Positions 18,209 through 26,290 of a stretch of 64,000 bases of DNA are shown piece after piece. Each line of letters starts with the position of its first letter. Position 1 is the first letter of the stretch. Below the pieces are notes generated by a model, which saw only the letters and a program-made list of their open reading frames with translations, was not told the origin of the DNA and ran no database searches. Made by a program: the position numbers and the translations under genes. This stretch comes from an uncultured Flavobacteriaceae bacterium (GTDB taxonomy: Bacteria > Bacteroidota > Bacteroidia > Flavobacteriales > Flavobacteriaceae), in the NCBI GenBank assembly GCA_947500385.1, contig CANMSA010000001.1, positions 124,001 through 188,000 of the forward strand, in the 5' to 3' direction.

Positions 18209-19146
18209 TCCGATTAACCCTCGATGTTTCTGAAAACATCCTAGCCCAATTCGCAGCACAACTAGAAGGGCTGGCAACCCCGAATACGTTCGAGATTCAC
18301 AAAACGATCGGCGAAGGTCGCATGAAGTTACTACAATTTCCCAACCAGATTGAAGTGTACCATTTTCATTTTCGCTTGGCCCAACCCGTTGAAATGCAGT
18401 CGTTCAATCCAGAAAATAGCGATTGGCTTCTGCTGAACATCAACCTTTCCCAAAAAGCGGTCAAAAAAACCGTGAACGATGCGGTTATCGATATTCAAAA
18501 GTTTCTGCCTTCCGGAATTTTACTCTACACACCTAAAACCAAGGTACAGAGCGTAAGTCCACCGATGGAGGCCTTTGAAATTGTCTTGATACGCATGCAT
18601 CGTAGTTTTTTCGATGCCTACCTCACCGAAAAAGTAAGGGCGCTTCAAAATGCCGAGAATGCCGTCATCTATGAAGACCTTGCCTTCAAAATGGAAAATA
18701 ATCTGCTACAGGTAGTAAACCCAGAAAGCAACGCGTTACGGGCCCATGGGGCATTAATGCAGTTTATGGCCGATTTTATAGACAGACTAAAAAGTAGGGA
18801 AGAAGAACATCACTTCGAACATTTACACCCCGATGATATCAAGGGGTTGTTTATGGCGTCGGCACATCTTCGCAATCCGCTGGTGGAAAAGGTACCTTCC
18901 ATTCCAAAACTGGCTGAAATTGCCGGTATGGGTACCACCAAATTCAAGACCACCTTCAAACAGGTATTTGGTAAACCACCCATACAATACCACCAAAAAA
19001 TAAAGTTTGAATACGCCCGCCAAGAACTGTTGGCCAGGCGAAAAACGGCCAGCGAACTCAGCTATGAACTGGGGTACTCCCATCCTTCCAAATTTACCGA
19101 GGCGTTTAAAAAGCAGTTTGGCACCTTGCCTTCCTCACAAGCATAA
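18205..19146 (+). CDS. AraC-family transcriptional regulator
   Basis: A 313-aa protein. The N-terminal ~215 residues form a cupin-like sensor region of unknown ligand, containing RLTLDVSENIL and FPNQIEVYHFHFRLAQP. The C-terminal ~95 residues hold the two AraC helix-turn-helix units: PSIPKLAEIAGMGTTKFKTT and ELSYELGYSHPSKFTEAFKK, the latter with the typical GYxxxSxFxxxFKxxFG ending (here GTLPSSQA). It shares its ATGA start with the esterase stop. Its target may be this locus, but that is inferred. Confidence 0.85.
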   Translation: MIRLTLDVSENILAQFAAQLEGLATPNTFEIHKTIGEGRMKLLQFPNQIEVYHFHFRLAQPVEMQSFNPENSDWLLLNINLSQKAVKKTVNDAVIDIQKFLPSGILLYTPKTKVQSVSPPMEAFEIVLIRMHRSFFDAYLTEKVRALQNAENAVIYEDLAFKMENNLLQVVNPESNALRAHGALMQFMADFIDRLKSREEEHHFEHLHPDDIKGLFMASAHLRNPLVEKVPSIPKLAEIAGMGTTKFKTTFKQVFGKPPIQYHQKIKFEYARQELLARRKTASELSYELGYSHPSKFTEAFKKQFGTLPSSQA

Positions 19147-19288
19147 TATTGCGTCTTCTAGAGGAACTTCTTCGACTTTCAGGGATACTGCTGCGCCATG
19201 TGCCGTCTCTAATTTTGTAGCCTAATCCTTTTTGAGGTTTGCCACCAGTTTTATGGTCGCTGCCTTTTGAAACAAAAATAGAAGAACT

Positions 19289-20251
19289 ATGAACCTATTT
19301 ATCACTGGCGGCACCGGCTTTGTGGGGAAGAGCATTATCCCCATTTTACAAGCCAATGGGTACCGTGTATATGGCTTGGCCCGGAGTGAACGCTCTGCCG
19401 AAAAACTGAGAAAGATGAACGTATTGCCCGTAATGGACAACCTCACATCACTTTCTACAAATACCATGAAAGCCCTTTCCGAATGTTCGTACGTTTTGCA
19501 TGCCGCCGCGCATATGGACCTAACCTATGACAAGGCCCCCTTTTACCAAATCAATGTGGAGGCGACCAAGAAACTATTACGCCTGGCGCAGGAAAATGGT
19601 ATTGCAAAATTCGTCTATATAAGTGCCGCCCCGGTAGTACCCGGGTCTCCCATCGTTAACCTGCGAGAGGCAGAAGCCGGCAGCGGTCTCCCCAAGGCCC
19701 TCTACCCGAAGACCAAGGCAATTGGGGAACAACAGGTGTTGAAGGCGAATAGCGATACCTTTATGACCCTGGCGCTACGCCCGCCTGCAATTTGGGGACC
19801 GAACAACCATCACTATGAAGATCTACTAGCAAATGTTAAAAACGGAAAATGGCGATGGATCGGGGGTGGTCGTCAAATACTATCCACTATTCATGTTAAA
19901 AATTTGGCCAATGCGGTACTTGCCGCTTTCAAATCAGAAAAAGGCGGAGAGGCTTACTTTGTTACCGACGGAGATCGTAGGCCGATGCGAACTACTTTTG
20001 AAGCCATTCTAAAAGCGGAAGGCCTGGATCCCGGGGAAAAGGAACTTCCTAGAGCGGTAGCCGTCATAATGGCACATGTATTTGGCGGTGTTTGGAAATT
20101 CTTGGACCTTAAATCGCGGCCCTCGGTCATGCCGTTGATGATTCGGTTAATGGCAACGGAGTTTTCAGTGTCGGACGAAAAGGCCCGAAAAGAATTGGGA
20201 TATGAAAATGCAATTGATTTTAACCAAGGGGTAAGAGAATTGGTACCATAG
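19289..20251 (+). CDS. NAD-dependent epimerase/dehydratase (extended SDR)
   Basis: A 320-aa Rossmann-fold protein. It has the nucleotide motif GGTGFVG at residues 7-13 and the catalytic Y139-x3-K143 in YPKTK, and S/T near VYISAAPVV. The C-terminal region (WIGGGRQILSTIHVKNLANAV, then VTDGDRRPM) is typical of 3-beta-hydroxysteroid dehydrogenase-like or flavonoid-reductase-like extended SDRs. It acts in the cytoplasm on an unknown substrate. A TAATTTTG element at 19210 could be its -7 box. The 142-base upstream gap has nothing else. Confidence 0.85.
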   Translation: MNLFITGGTGFVGKSIIPILQANGYRVYGLARSERSAEKLRKMNVLPVMDNLTSLSTNTMKALSECSYVLHAAAHMDLTYDKAPFYQINVEATKKLLRLAQENGIAKFVYISAAPVVPGSPIVNLREAEAGSGLPKALYPKTKAIGEQQVLKANSDTFMTLALRPPAIWGPNNHHYEDLLANVKNGKWRWIGGGRQILSTIHVKNLANAVLAAFKSEKGGEAYFVTDGDRRPMRTTFEAILKAEGLDPGEKELPRAVAVIMAHVFGGVWKFLDLKSRPSVMPLMIRLMATEFSVSDEKARKELGYENAIDFNQGVRELVP

Positions 20252-20275
20252 CAACTGTGCTGTACAGGTACAAGC

Positions 20276-20518
20276 TTAAGCCATTTTAGGACGGTTTCTC
20301 TTTGTAGTAAAAGCTAGGGCCTTTTTGACCATGCTATTCTTTCTTCGGTACAGCCGCGCCACTTCCGTCGTCTTTTCCAATTTTACCGTTTCCTGGATCA
20401 CAATATCGGTTACGATGCTCATTTCGATAGTCGTTACTTTCACTTCTTTAGCAGTGGTATTGGCTTGGGCAGCAGCTCCGATAAAAAGAAATAAGATGAT
20501 TGTTGCGATGGCTTTCAT
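20276..20518 (-). CDS. Small secreted basic protein, family copy 2
   Basis: An 80-aa protein. The signal peptide MKAIATIILFLFIGAAAQAN (A-x-A cleavage) precedes a middle with alternating acidic and hydrophobic residues (VTTIEMSIVTDIVI, then ETVKLEKTTE), and a cationic end (ARLYRRKNSM, FTTKRNRPKMA). It is about 90% identical to the copy at 22932 and clearly related to the one at 7845. Its 5' leader is conserved and runs back-to-back with the LytTR regulator gene at 20794. No known family recognised. Confidence 0.75.
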   Translation of the reverse strand: MKAIATIILFLFIGAAAQANTTAKEVKVTTIEMSIVTDIVIQETVKLEKTTEVARLYRRKNSMVKKALAFTTKRNRPKMA

Positions 20519-20710
20519 AAGGTGCGATTTGTTACTATTATAACCGTCGCAAGTGCATTTTACAGGGTTCTGATTCGTTCAAAACCCCCGTATTTTCGGT
20601 AATCGGGAAAATCTCGGGTGAAGTGTAAAAAAGTCTCGATAAGTGGATTCACACCCAAATTCCCCTTACCGAATAAATGTGCCGGTTATCGGTAAAAAAG
20701 AGTGCTTTTA
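20519..20710 (-). promoter_or_regulatory. Conserved leader of small secreted protein copy 2
   Basis: Blocks shared with the other two copies, read on the plus strand: GATTCGTTCAAAAC at about 20572, TTTTCGGTAATCGG at about 20593, AAGTGTAAAAAAG at 20621, CGATAAGTGG at 20638, and TTACCGA near 20666. GGGTT and AACCC around GATTCGTTC can pair into a short hairpin. TATAAT lies at about 20537 on the minus strand. The region also carries the upstream DNA of the divergent LytTR gene. Confidence 0.5.
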
Positions 20711-20793
20711 AGAAGTTATTGGGTGCCCAAAAACGAAGAATTGCCTACCTTTCCTGAAGAAGCGATTATGCTACTCCTAAAAAAGGCCGGCTT

Positions 20794-21612
20794 TTGTTGT
20801 TAAATCGAAGAACCATATCAAGCGCTGAGAACCACACCGGTAAAGGCTTGGCCCTACTTTTGTTTGCTGCCCTCTATGCAATGGCGATTTTTCAAGACTA
20901 CATCGAAGCCCAACTGAAGCTTTTTCAATTCTATTGGTCGGAGTCGATGCTCTACAACACCTATTTGTTCTTTTTTATCCCCATGTTATGGGCAGGTAGT
21001 GTTTTGTCAAAAAGATATACGCCCCATACGTTACGTACTTCTGTTGCAGTTGCGCTTCTTTTCGGGGTGGCTTGTACATTTTTACATCTCTACTTGTTTG
21101 CCCAGGTATTCGTTTGGGCCAGTGAATTGTTGTACCCGATTCCACATCGGTTTACTACCATTCTTCACTCGGCAACCTCGAGTTACACCTACCCTACCCT
21201 GTTCGTATATGTGCTGACGCCGATCGCCCTGCGTTCTTTTAACGGCATCCGAACCGATACAAAAGCCATGGTCTTCAAAACCTATTCCGATCTACTGAGC
21301 ATACGGCAAGGACGGCGTATCGTCCCCGTGCCGGTAAGCACTATTTTGGCCATAACGGCCAGCCGGCCCTACAGCGAGATCGCGGTAGCCGACAAAACTT
21401 ATTTACACAATGCCTCCCTGAAAAAACTGATGGAGGCTTTAGACCCGACCATATTTATTCGTGTGCATCGGTCGGCATTGGTGAACAAGCACCATATTGC
21501 CATGCTTCATTCCCGAAAGAATGGGGACTATGATGCAGTGCTTACCAACGGCCAAACACTTCGGTTCAGTAGACACTATCGGCAAAATTGGGATGCGTTG
21601 ATCATCCACTGA
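20794..21612 (+). CDS. Membrane-bound LytTR-family DNA-binding regulator
   Basis: A 272-aa protein. Four hydrophobic segments (about 22-40, 50-68, 81-105, 130-150) form a membrane sensor, followed by a short linker and a C-terminal LytTR DNA-binding domain (about 170-270). That domain shows IVPVPVSTILAITASRPYSE, then FIRVHRSALVNKHHI, which is the conserved RxHRSxxVN signature, and ends with LRFSRHYRQNW. The start is one of two adjacent TTG codons (20794/20797); there is no ATG before residue 30. It is divergent from small secreted protein copy 2, whose leader it may bind. Confidence 0.8.
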   Translation: MLLNRRTISSAENHTGKGLALLLFAALYAMAIFQDYIEAQLKLFQFYWSESMLYNTYLFFFIPMLWAGSVLSKRYTPHTLRTSVAVALLFGVACTFLHLYLFAQVFVWASELLYPIPHRFTTILHSATSSYTYPTLFVYVLTPIALRSFNGIRTDTKAMVFKTYSDLLSIRQGRRIVPVPVSTILAITASRPYSEIAVADKTYLHNASLKKLMEALDPTIFIRVHRSALVNKHHIAMLHSRKNGDYDAVLTNGQTLRFSRHYRQNWDALIIH

Positions 21613-21698
21613 GCAAAAAGACTCCTCCACCCAGCCTATTCGCACTGAAACCGTTTCCAAAAACCTTCCTCTGAAGCTATCTTGGCAAAAAGGAACGT

Positions 21699-22913
21699 AT
21701 GAATTTTCGAGTATTTTTTTTAGCATCAACACTATTGACCATCGGCCTTACCAATTGCAAAGGGCAACGTACGGAGCGGACACCATATAGTACTACCCCA
21801 AATGAAGCGCTAGTGGGCGGCCCTTTCCAGAATAGTAGGCTGATGTATGAAGGAATGCCCGAAAGGCTCACCGCCATCGATACCAGCGTCGCATGGAAGC
21901 AACCCGGACAACAGCTGTTGATTACCGGTACTATTTATCAAAACGATGCAAAGACCCCGGCGCCCGATGTAATCTTATATTATTACCAGACGAATACGGA
22001 TGGTTTATACGCTTCCGATGGACCTTCAGATGCGCAAACAACGGTTCATGGTGCCATTCGAGGGTGGATCAAAACGGATGAAAACGGCCAATATGCTATC
22101 TACACCATTCGGCCGGGTGCCTATCCCAACGGTCAGGAGCCTGCTCACATTCACCTTAACATCAAAGAACCCAACCACCTCAACGAATACTATTTGGATG
22201 CGCTGGTATTTGATGATGATTCACTTTTAACCACCCAAAAGCGGCAATCGATGGAGAATCGAGGTGGAAGTGGGGTGTTACGGCTACTACAAAAAGACAC
22301 GCTTCAAATCGCGGAACATGACATTATTCTCGGTCTCAACATCCCAGATTATCCCCAAAGTGAAACCGGGACCAGCGCATCCGGCAAAAAAATTGGAGAA
22401 GATATGGATTCTTTTACACCACATCATGCATGGGGTCCGGACGAAGGTACCACTACCTGCCCTGTATGTAAGTACGGGCGGTACCACGGGCTGTTATACT
22501 TCGTGGGCAACAATCCCGACTGGCCCGATATCAAAAAATGGTTAAGATTCTTCGAGCAAGAGGCCAAAAAACGGCAGGAATATCTAAAGGTGTATTTTAT
22601 CTATGGTAATATGGTTGATTATTCCGCAACGGCACGACGCAAGACCTTGACCAATTTGGGGGTAGCACTGGGATTGGAGCATACCGCACTGACCTTTGTA
22701 CCATCTTTCTCGGATACAGAAACAGAGATAGATCGGGCGAAGATCCATCAAGAGGTCGGCAATACCATAGTCTTATATCGGAATAGGCGAATCATTGATA
22801 CGTTTATTGAGATGAAGGCAACTAGGGGGAACTTTAAAAAAATCTCGGATAGGCTCAATGAAACCACCAATGACCTTTTTAAACTGCCTTCTATTTATGA
22901 GGTTGACGATTGA
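21699..22913 (+). CDS. Intradiol dioxygenase-like lipoprotein fused to a thioredoxin-like domain
   Basis: A 404-aa lipoprotein (lipobox LTNC). Residues ~60-200 match intradiol ring-cleavage dioxygenases. The Tyr-rich TDGLYASDGP, then RGWIKTDENGQYAIYTIRPGAYP, and the HxH iron ligands H150/H152 in PAHIHLNI reproduce the two-Tyr, two-His site. Residues ~245-385 form a second region starting with C254-P-V-C257, continuing with LLYFVGNNPDW and ending like a thioredoxin-fold redox domain (TIVLYRNRRIIDTF). Canonical dioxygenases of this type open catechol rings in the cytoplasm; this one is exported and tethered, so substrate and role are unclear. It lies between two copies of the small secreted protein gene. 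Confidence 0.75.
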   Translation: MNFRVFFLASTLLTIGLTNCKGQRTERTPYSTTPNEALVGGPFQNSRLMYEGMPERLTAIDTSVAWKQPGQQLLITGTIYQNDAKTPAPDVILYYYQTNTDGLYASDGPSDAQTTVHGAIRGWIKTDENGQYAIYTIRPGAYPNGQEPAHIHLNIKEPNHLNEYYLDALVFDDDSLLTTQKRQSMENRGGSGVLRLLQKDTLQIAEHDIILGLNIPDYPQSETGTSASGKKIGEDMDSFTPHHAWGPDEGTTTCPVCKYGRYHGLLYFVGNNPDWPDIKKWLRFFEQEAKKRQEYLKVYFIYGNMVDYSATARRKTLTNLGVALGLEHTALTFVPSFSDTETEIDRAKIHQEVGNTIVLYRNRRIIDTFIEMKATRGNFKKISDRLNETTNDLFKLPSIYEVDD

Positions 22914-22931
22914 GCGCGATCCTGCACTCGA

Positions 22932-23174
22932 TTACACCATTTTAGGACGGTTTCTTTTGGTAGTAAATGAAAGGGCCTTTTTAACCCTGCTATTCTTTCT
23001 TCGGTACAAACGCGCCACTTCCGTCGTCTTTTCCAATTTTGCCGTTTCCTTGATCACGATATCGGTTACGATGCTCATTTCGATGGTCGTTACTTTGACT
23101 TCCTTAGCAGTGGTATTTGCTTTGGCGGCGACTCCGATAAAAAGAACTAAGATAAAAGTTGCGATGGTTTTCAT
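22932..23174 (-). CDS. Small secreted basic protein, family copy 3
   Basis: An 80-aa close paralogue of the 20276 copy: signal peptide MKTIATFILVLFIGVAAKAN, the same VTTIEMSIVTDIVI core, and the cationic end ARLYRRKNSR then SFTTKRNRPKMV. Substitutions are mostly conservative (A/K, Q/K, V/A, M/R), so the protein is under selection rather than decaying. It is convergent with the dioxygenase-like gene, separated by 18 bases. Confidence 0.75.
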   Translation of the reverse strand: MKTIATFILVLFIGVAAKANTTAKEVKVTTIEMSIVTDIVIKETAKLEKTTEVARLYRRKNSRVKKALSFTTKRNRPKMV

Positions 23175-23360
23175 GACTTGTGATTTGTTATTATTATAAC
23201 CCGCGCAAGTGCATTTTACAGGGTTCTGATTCGTTCAAAACCCCTGTATTTTCGGTAATCGGAAAAATCTCGGATGAAGGGTGAAAAAGTATCGATAAGC
23301 GGATTTGGACCCAAATTCAGTTTACCGAAAGAATGCGTTCTTTATCGTTAAAAAAGAGGT
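23175..23360 (-). promoter_or_regulatory. Conserved leader of small secreted protein copy 3
   Basis: Nearly identical to the copy-2 leader for about 120 bases (AAGTGCATTTTACAGGG, GATTCGTTCAAAACCCC, TTTTCGGTAATCGG), then diverging around 23279 (GGGTGAAAAAGTATCGATAAG). The duplication therefore included regulatory DNA. No additional gene is present up to the M23 peptidase stop at 23364. Confidence 0.5.
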
Positions 23361-23363
23361 ACG

Positions 23364-24056
23364 TTAACCGTTCTCAGCAGTCCTTATTTGAAGTACAATA
23401 TCGGGATCAGGGCAATTTTCCCTGTAAAAAGGAAGCGTTTTATCGGAGCATACACCTGGATAATCCCCTGAATTCCCTTTCATGTCCATAATCACCTGAA
23501 AGTGCAGATGCGGTGCGTAGTTCACATTAATGTCCGGCTTGCCCAAAGTAGCAAGTACACTACCGGCGGCGAACATTTGCCCTATTTGCAGCGTTTCAAT
23601 GGAAGTGACGGCCAGGTGCCCATAAAGGGTATAAAAGGTAATCGATTTGTAGGTGTGTTCCAAAATAATCGTAGGCCCATAATCCCCCACGGTAGCATTG
23701 TTCTGAAAACTATGTACGCTTCCCGAGATGGGGGTCAATACCGTTGTCCCGGCCGGTGCCCAAAAATCGACCCCCAAATGCAGGTTCCGGGCATCGGCTC
23801 CGGAAAAACTGGCTTTGTCGCCGTACAATGCCCGTCGTTCCAAATACCCGCCAAAGGCGACTTGTGCCTTGTTCGCCCGAAGTACCCGATCAATATACGC
23901 CTGACACACATTCGGATCCGTAATCTCCAAGCCCTCCAGGTCGGGATTGTCCATAGAAAGGTCTAAGGGCGTATAGGCGCTCAGCGGAATCCGCGAATCC
24001 AAAATAGAAATGGGCTGCGAAGAAATAGTGTCCAGAATATCCGCTAGGTGTTTCAT
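23364..24056 (-). CDS. M23-family peptidase, apparently without signal peptide
   Basis: A 230-aa protein with a LytM/M23 domain in the C-terminal two thirds. The zinc and catalytic pattern is HLGVDFWAPAG (HxxxD), LYGHL and PHLHFQV (HxH). M23 enzymes cut Gly-Gly or DD cross-links of murein. The N-terminus (MKHLADILDTISSQP) is not hydrophobic and I see no signal peptide. The protein may therefore be cytosolic or exported another way, or the start may be wrong; no better upstream start is evident. Its upstream region is the repeat array at 24060. Confidence 0.8.
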   Translation of the reverse strand: MKHLADILDTISSQPISILDSRIPLSAYTPLDLSMDNPDLEGLEITDPNVCQAYIDRVLRANKAQVAFGGYLERRALYGDKASFSGADARNLHLGVDFWAPAGTTVLTPISGSVHSFQNNATVGDYGPTIILEHTYKSITFYTLYGHLAVTSIETLQIGQMFAAGSVLATLGKPDINVNYAPHLHFQVIMDMKGNSGDYPGVCSDKTLPFYRENCPDPDIVLQIRTAENG

Positions 24057-24065
24057 GCTTTAAAA

Positions 24066-24420
24066 CTAAGGAAGTACAAGTTCAAGTGCAAGAGTCAAGT
24101 GCAAGTTCAGAGTTGATCAAACACAGATATCAAATTCAAACACAAACACAAACACAAACACAAATATCAAATTCAAAACAAGTTCAAGCGCAAGAATCAG
24201 GTGCAAGCATCAAGCGCAAGTTCAAAATGTGTTAAGGGTTATTACTAAATGACAAACCTTTGTTCAAATTCCACAACCGAAGGCTAATTACTGATTACCG
24301 ATTACTGACTACTGTTTACTGTTAATTGTTCATTGCTCATTGCTCATTGCTCATTGTTAACTGTTCATTGTTTAGCAACAAACCTCAAATTCAAAACAAA
24401 CTAGACAAAACAAAGGGTAT
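24066..24420 (+). repeat. Composite intergenic repeat array A
   Basis: A CAAGTT/CAAGTG/CAAACA hexamer run (24078-24225), then the 47-bp core (24243-24289), then TTACTG-type and TTGCTCA units (24288-24375). Arrays B-E share this order. It sits in the divergent gap between the M23 and NCS1 genes. The remaining ~140 bases before 24563 hold no recognisable gene. Confidence 0.75.
24243..24289 (+). repeat. 47-bp core repeat, copy 1
   Basis: Begins TACTAAATGACAAACC and ends CCGAAGGCTAATT. Three more copies are at 27924, 30885 and 31026, all in the same orientation and each inside a hexamer/heptamer array. Confidence 0.7.
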
Positions 24421-24562
24421 AGCGATTACTCTTTTAGGGACTCGTGGAAAATCTTTTGGATTTTTCTGTGGTTCGTTTTCTATTTACTAACTTGATGCGA
24501 CCCTGTGCAATGAACCATTCGCAAACAACTTGAAGGACCTTTGAAAACCGACCAAAAAAATT

Positions 24563-26287
24563 ATGAACCAATCCACTAAGTACTCTGAATTGAAAAAAAT
24601 GCAGGAGGAACAATTGCCTGTTCCCAAGCACAAACTTCACGATTGGACGCATTTTGCGGGATTGTATGCGGCCGAACATGTGGCCGCTACAGAATTTGTA
24701 ATTGGGGCCACCTTTGTCGCTTTGGGGGCAAAGACGATGGATATTATCATCGGACTGCTCATCGGAAACATCCTGGCCATCCTAAGCTGGACACTCATCA
24801 CCTCCCCTATTGCCGTTGATACCCGCCTAAGTCTTTATACCTATCTCAATAAGATTGCCGGTGACAAAATGTCCAAATTATACAATTGGGCAAACGTGCT
24901 CATTTTTACGGTAATATCGGCGGCCATGGTGACGGTATCGGCTACGGCGGTGCGCTTTGCTTTTAATATACCCGCACAGTTAAACTGGTACCCTACCAAT
25001 TTTTGGTTTGTGCTCATCGTACTGTTGGTCGGTGCTTTCGTAGTATTCGTTGCCATTTATGGCTTTAAGGCCGTTTCTGAATTTTCCGGTATATGTGCGC
25101 CTTGGTTGTTTACCATGTTTACCAGTGGGGCGATGGTGCTGCTTCCCGCATTGGCTTTAGCGGTCATTGGAAAACCCTTGCCGGAAAGTTGGTCGGAGTT
25201 GATCAACATTGGCGACCAATCGATATGGACCGGTTTGAACAGCAATAACGAAACCGGCATCGGGATGTTGGAAGTAATCGGTTTTGGCTGGGCCGCAAAT
25301 ACCATCACGCATTTTGGATTGATCGATATGGCATTGCTACGTTTTGCGAAAAAGAAATCTTACGGTTTGGCTACCAGCACCGGAATGCTTTTCGGGCATT
25401 ATGTTGCTTGGATCGCCGCGGGCATCATGGGGGCGGGAGCTGCCGTAATCCTGGGCAAAAACATCGTAGCACTAGATCCGGGGGATGTTGCTTACTATGC
25501 CTTGGGCTGGTCTGGTTTTGTCATCGTTATTGTAGCCGGGTGGACTACCGCAATTACCAATTTGTATCGAGCGGGGTTGGCGGCACAAGCCGTTTTCACC
25601 ACCTTCTCCCGAAGAACCACTACCATCGTCGTCGGTTTGGCAATGATCGTAATCGCCTGTTTCCCTTTTGTTTTTTCACAAATTTTACCCTTGTTGACCT
25701 ATGCAGGTTTGCTGGTGGTTCCCGTAGGCGCTGTTGTATTTGCCGAACATCAGATTTTTCCAAGAATCGGGTATACCCGATATTGGTCTAAATTTCAAGA
25801 CTTCGCCCATAGTATGCCTGCCATCGCCTCTTGGGGGGCAGGGCTGGTTTTTGGTTTTGGTTTGAATTATTTGGATGTCATGTCCTTTTACTATTTATTC
25901 GTTCCCACTTGGGTGTTCACCATCTTGGTCTATACCTTTTTGGCGGGGCGGTTCGGGGCCAAAAAAGCCTATCCCGATGCGGTTATAAAAGAAGAACGAT
26001 TCAACGCCCTAGTTGAGGAGTATCATACGGAACTGGCGGCGGAGGAGCCCATCGCTACTAAAGACAACTCCTTATTCACAAAAATACTGACCGCCCTTGC
26101 TTTTTTAGCCTTGGGAACCACCTTGGTTTTGGCAGGTTTGGTGTTATTCGGTAGTGAAGATGAACGGGCGTATGTTGCCAATCGGGATACCTTTTATACC
26201 TATGGTTTTATCTGTACGATCATTTATTTTGCACTGATCTATTGGGCGAAGCAACGGGGCAAAGGGACCCCGATCTCAAAAGTTTAA
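24563..26287 (+). CDS. NCS1-type (purine-cytosine permease-like) transporter
   Basis: A 574-aa membrane protein with 12 or more hydrophobic segments. The N-terminal region has the NCS1 pattern (KLHDWTHFAGLYAAEHVAATEFVIGA in outline, then TLITSPIAVDTRLS) and several Gly-rich helices (FGWAANTITHFGLIDMA, GHYVAWIAAGIMGAGAA). NCS1 carriers usually import nucleobases, allantoin or hydantoins with Na+ or H+. Here the next gene, 3 bases downstream, is a polyol dehydrogenase, so the natural substrate may not be a base. Length is somewhat above the usual 450-500, due to a longer C-terminal end with two extra helices. Confidence 0.75.
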   Translation: MNQSTKYSELKKMQEEQLPVPKHKLHDWTHFAGLYAAEHVAATEFVIGATFVALGAKTMDIIIGLLIGNILAILSWTLITSPIAVDTRLSLYTYLNKIAGDKMSKLYNWANVLIFTVISAAMVTVSATAVRFAFNIPAQLNWYPTNFWFVLIVLLVGAFVVFVAIYGFKAVSEFSGICAPWLFTMFTSGAMVLLPALALAVIGKPLPESWSELINIGDQSIWTGLNSNNETGIGMLEVIGFGWAANTITHFGLIDMALLRFAKKKSYGLATSTGMLFGHYVAWIAAGIMGAGAAVILGKNIVALDPGDVAYYALGWSGFVIVIVAGWTTAITNLYRAGLAAQAVFTTFSRRTTTIVVGLAMIVIACFPFVFSQILPLLTYAGLLVVPVGAVVFAEHQIFPRIGYTRYWSKFQDFAHSMPAIASWGAGLVFGFGLNYLDVMSFYYLFVPTWVFTILVYTFLAGRFGAKKAYPDAVIKEERFNALVEEYHTELAAEEPIATKDNSLFTKILTALAFLALGTTLVLAGLVLFGSEDERAYVANRDTFYTYGFICTIIYFALIYWAKQRGKGTPISKV

Positions 26288-26290
26288 AAA

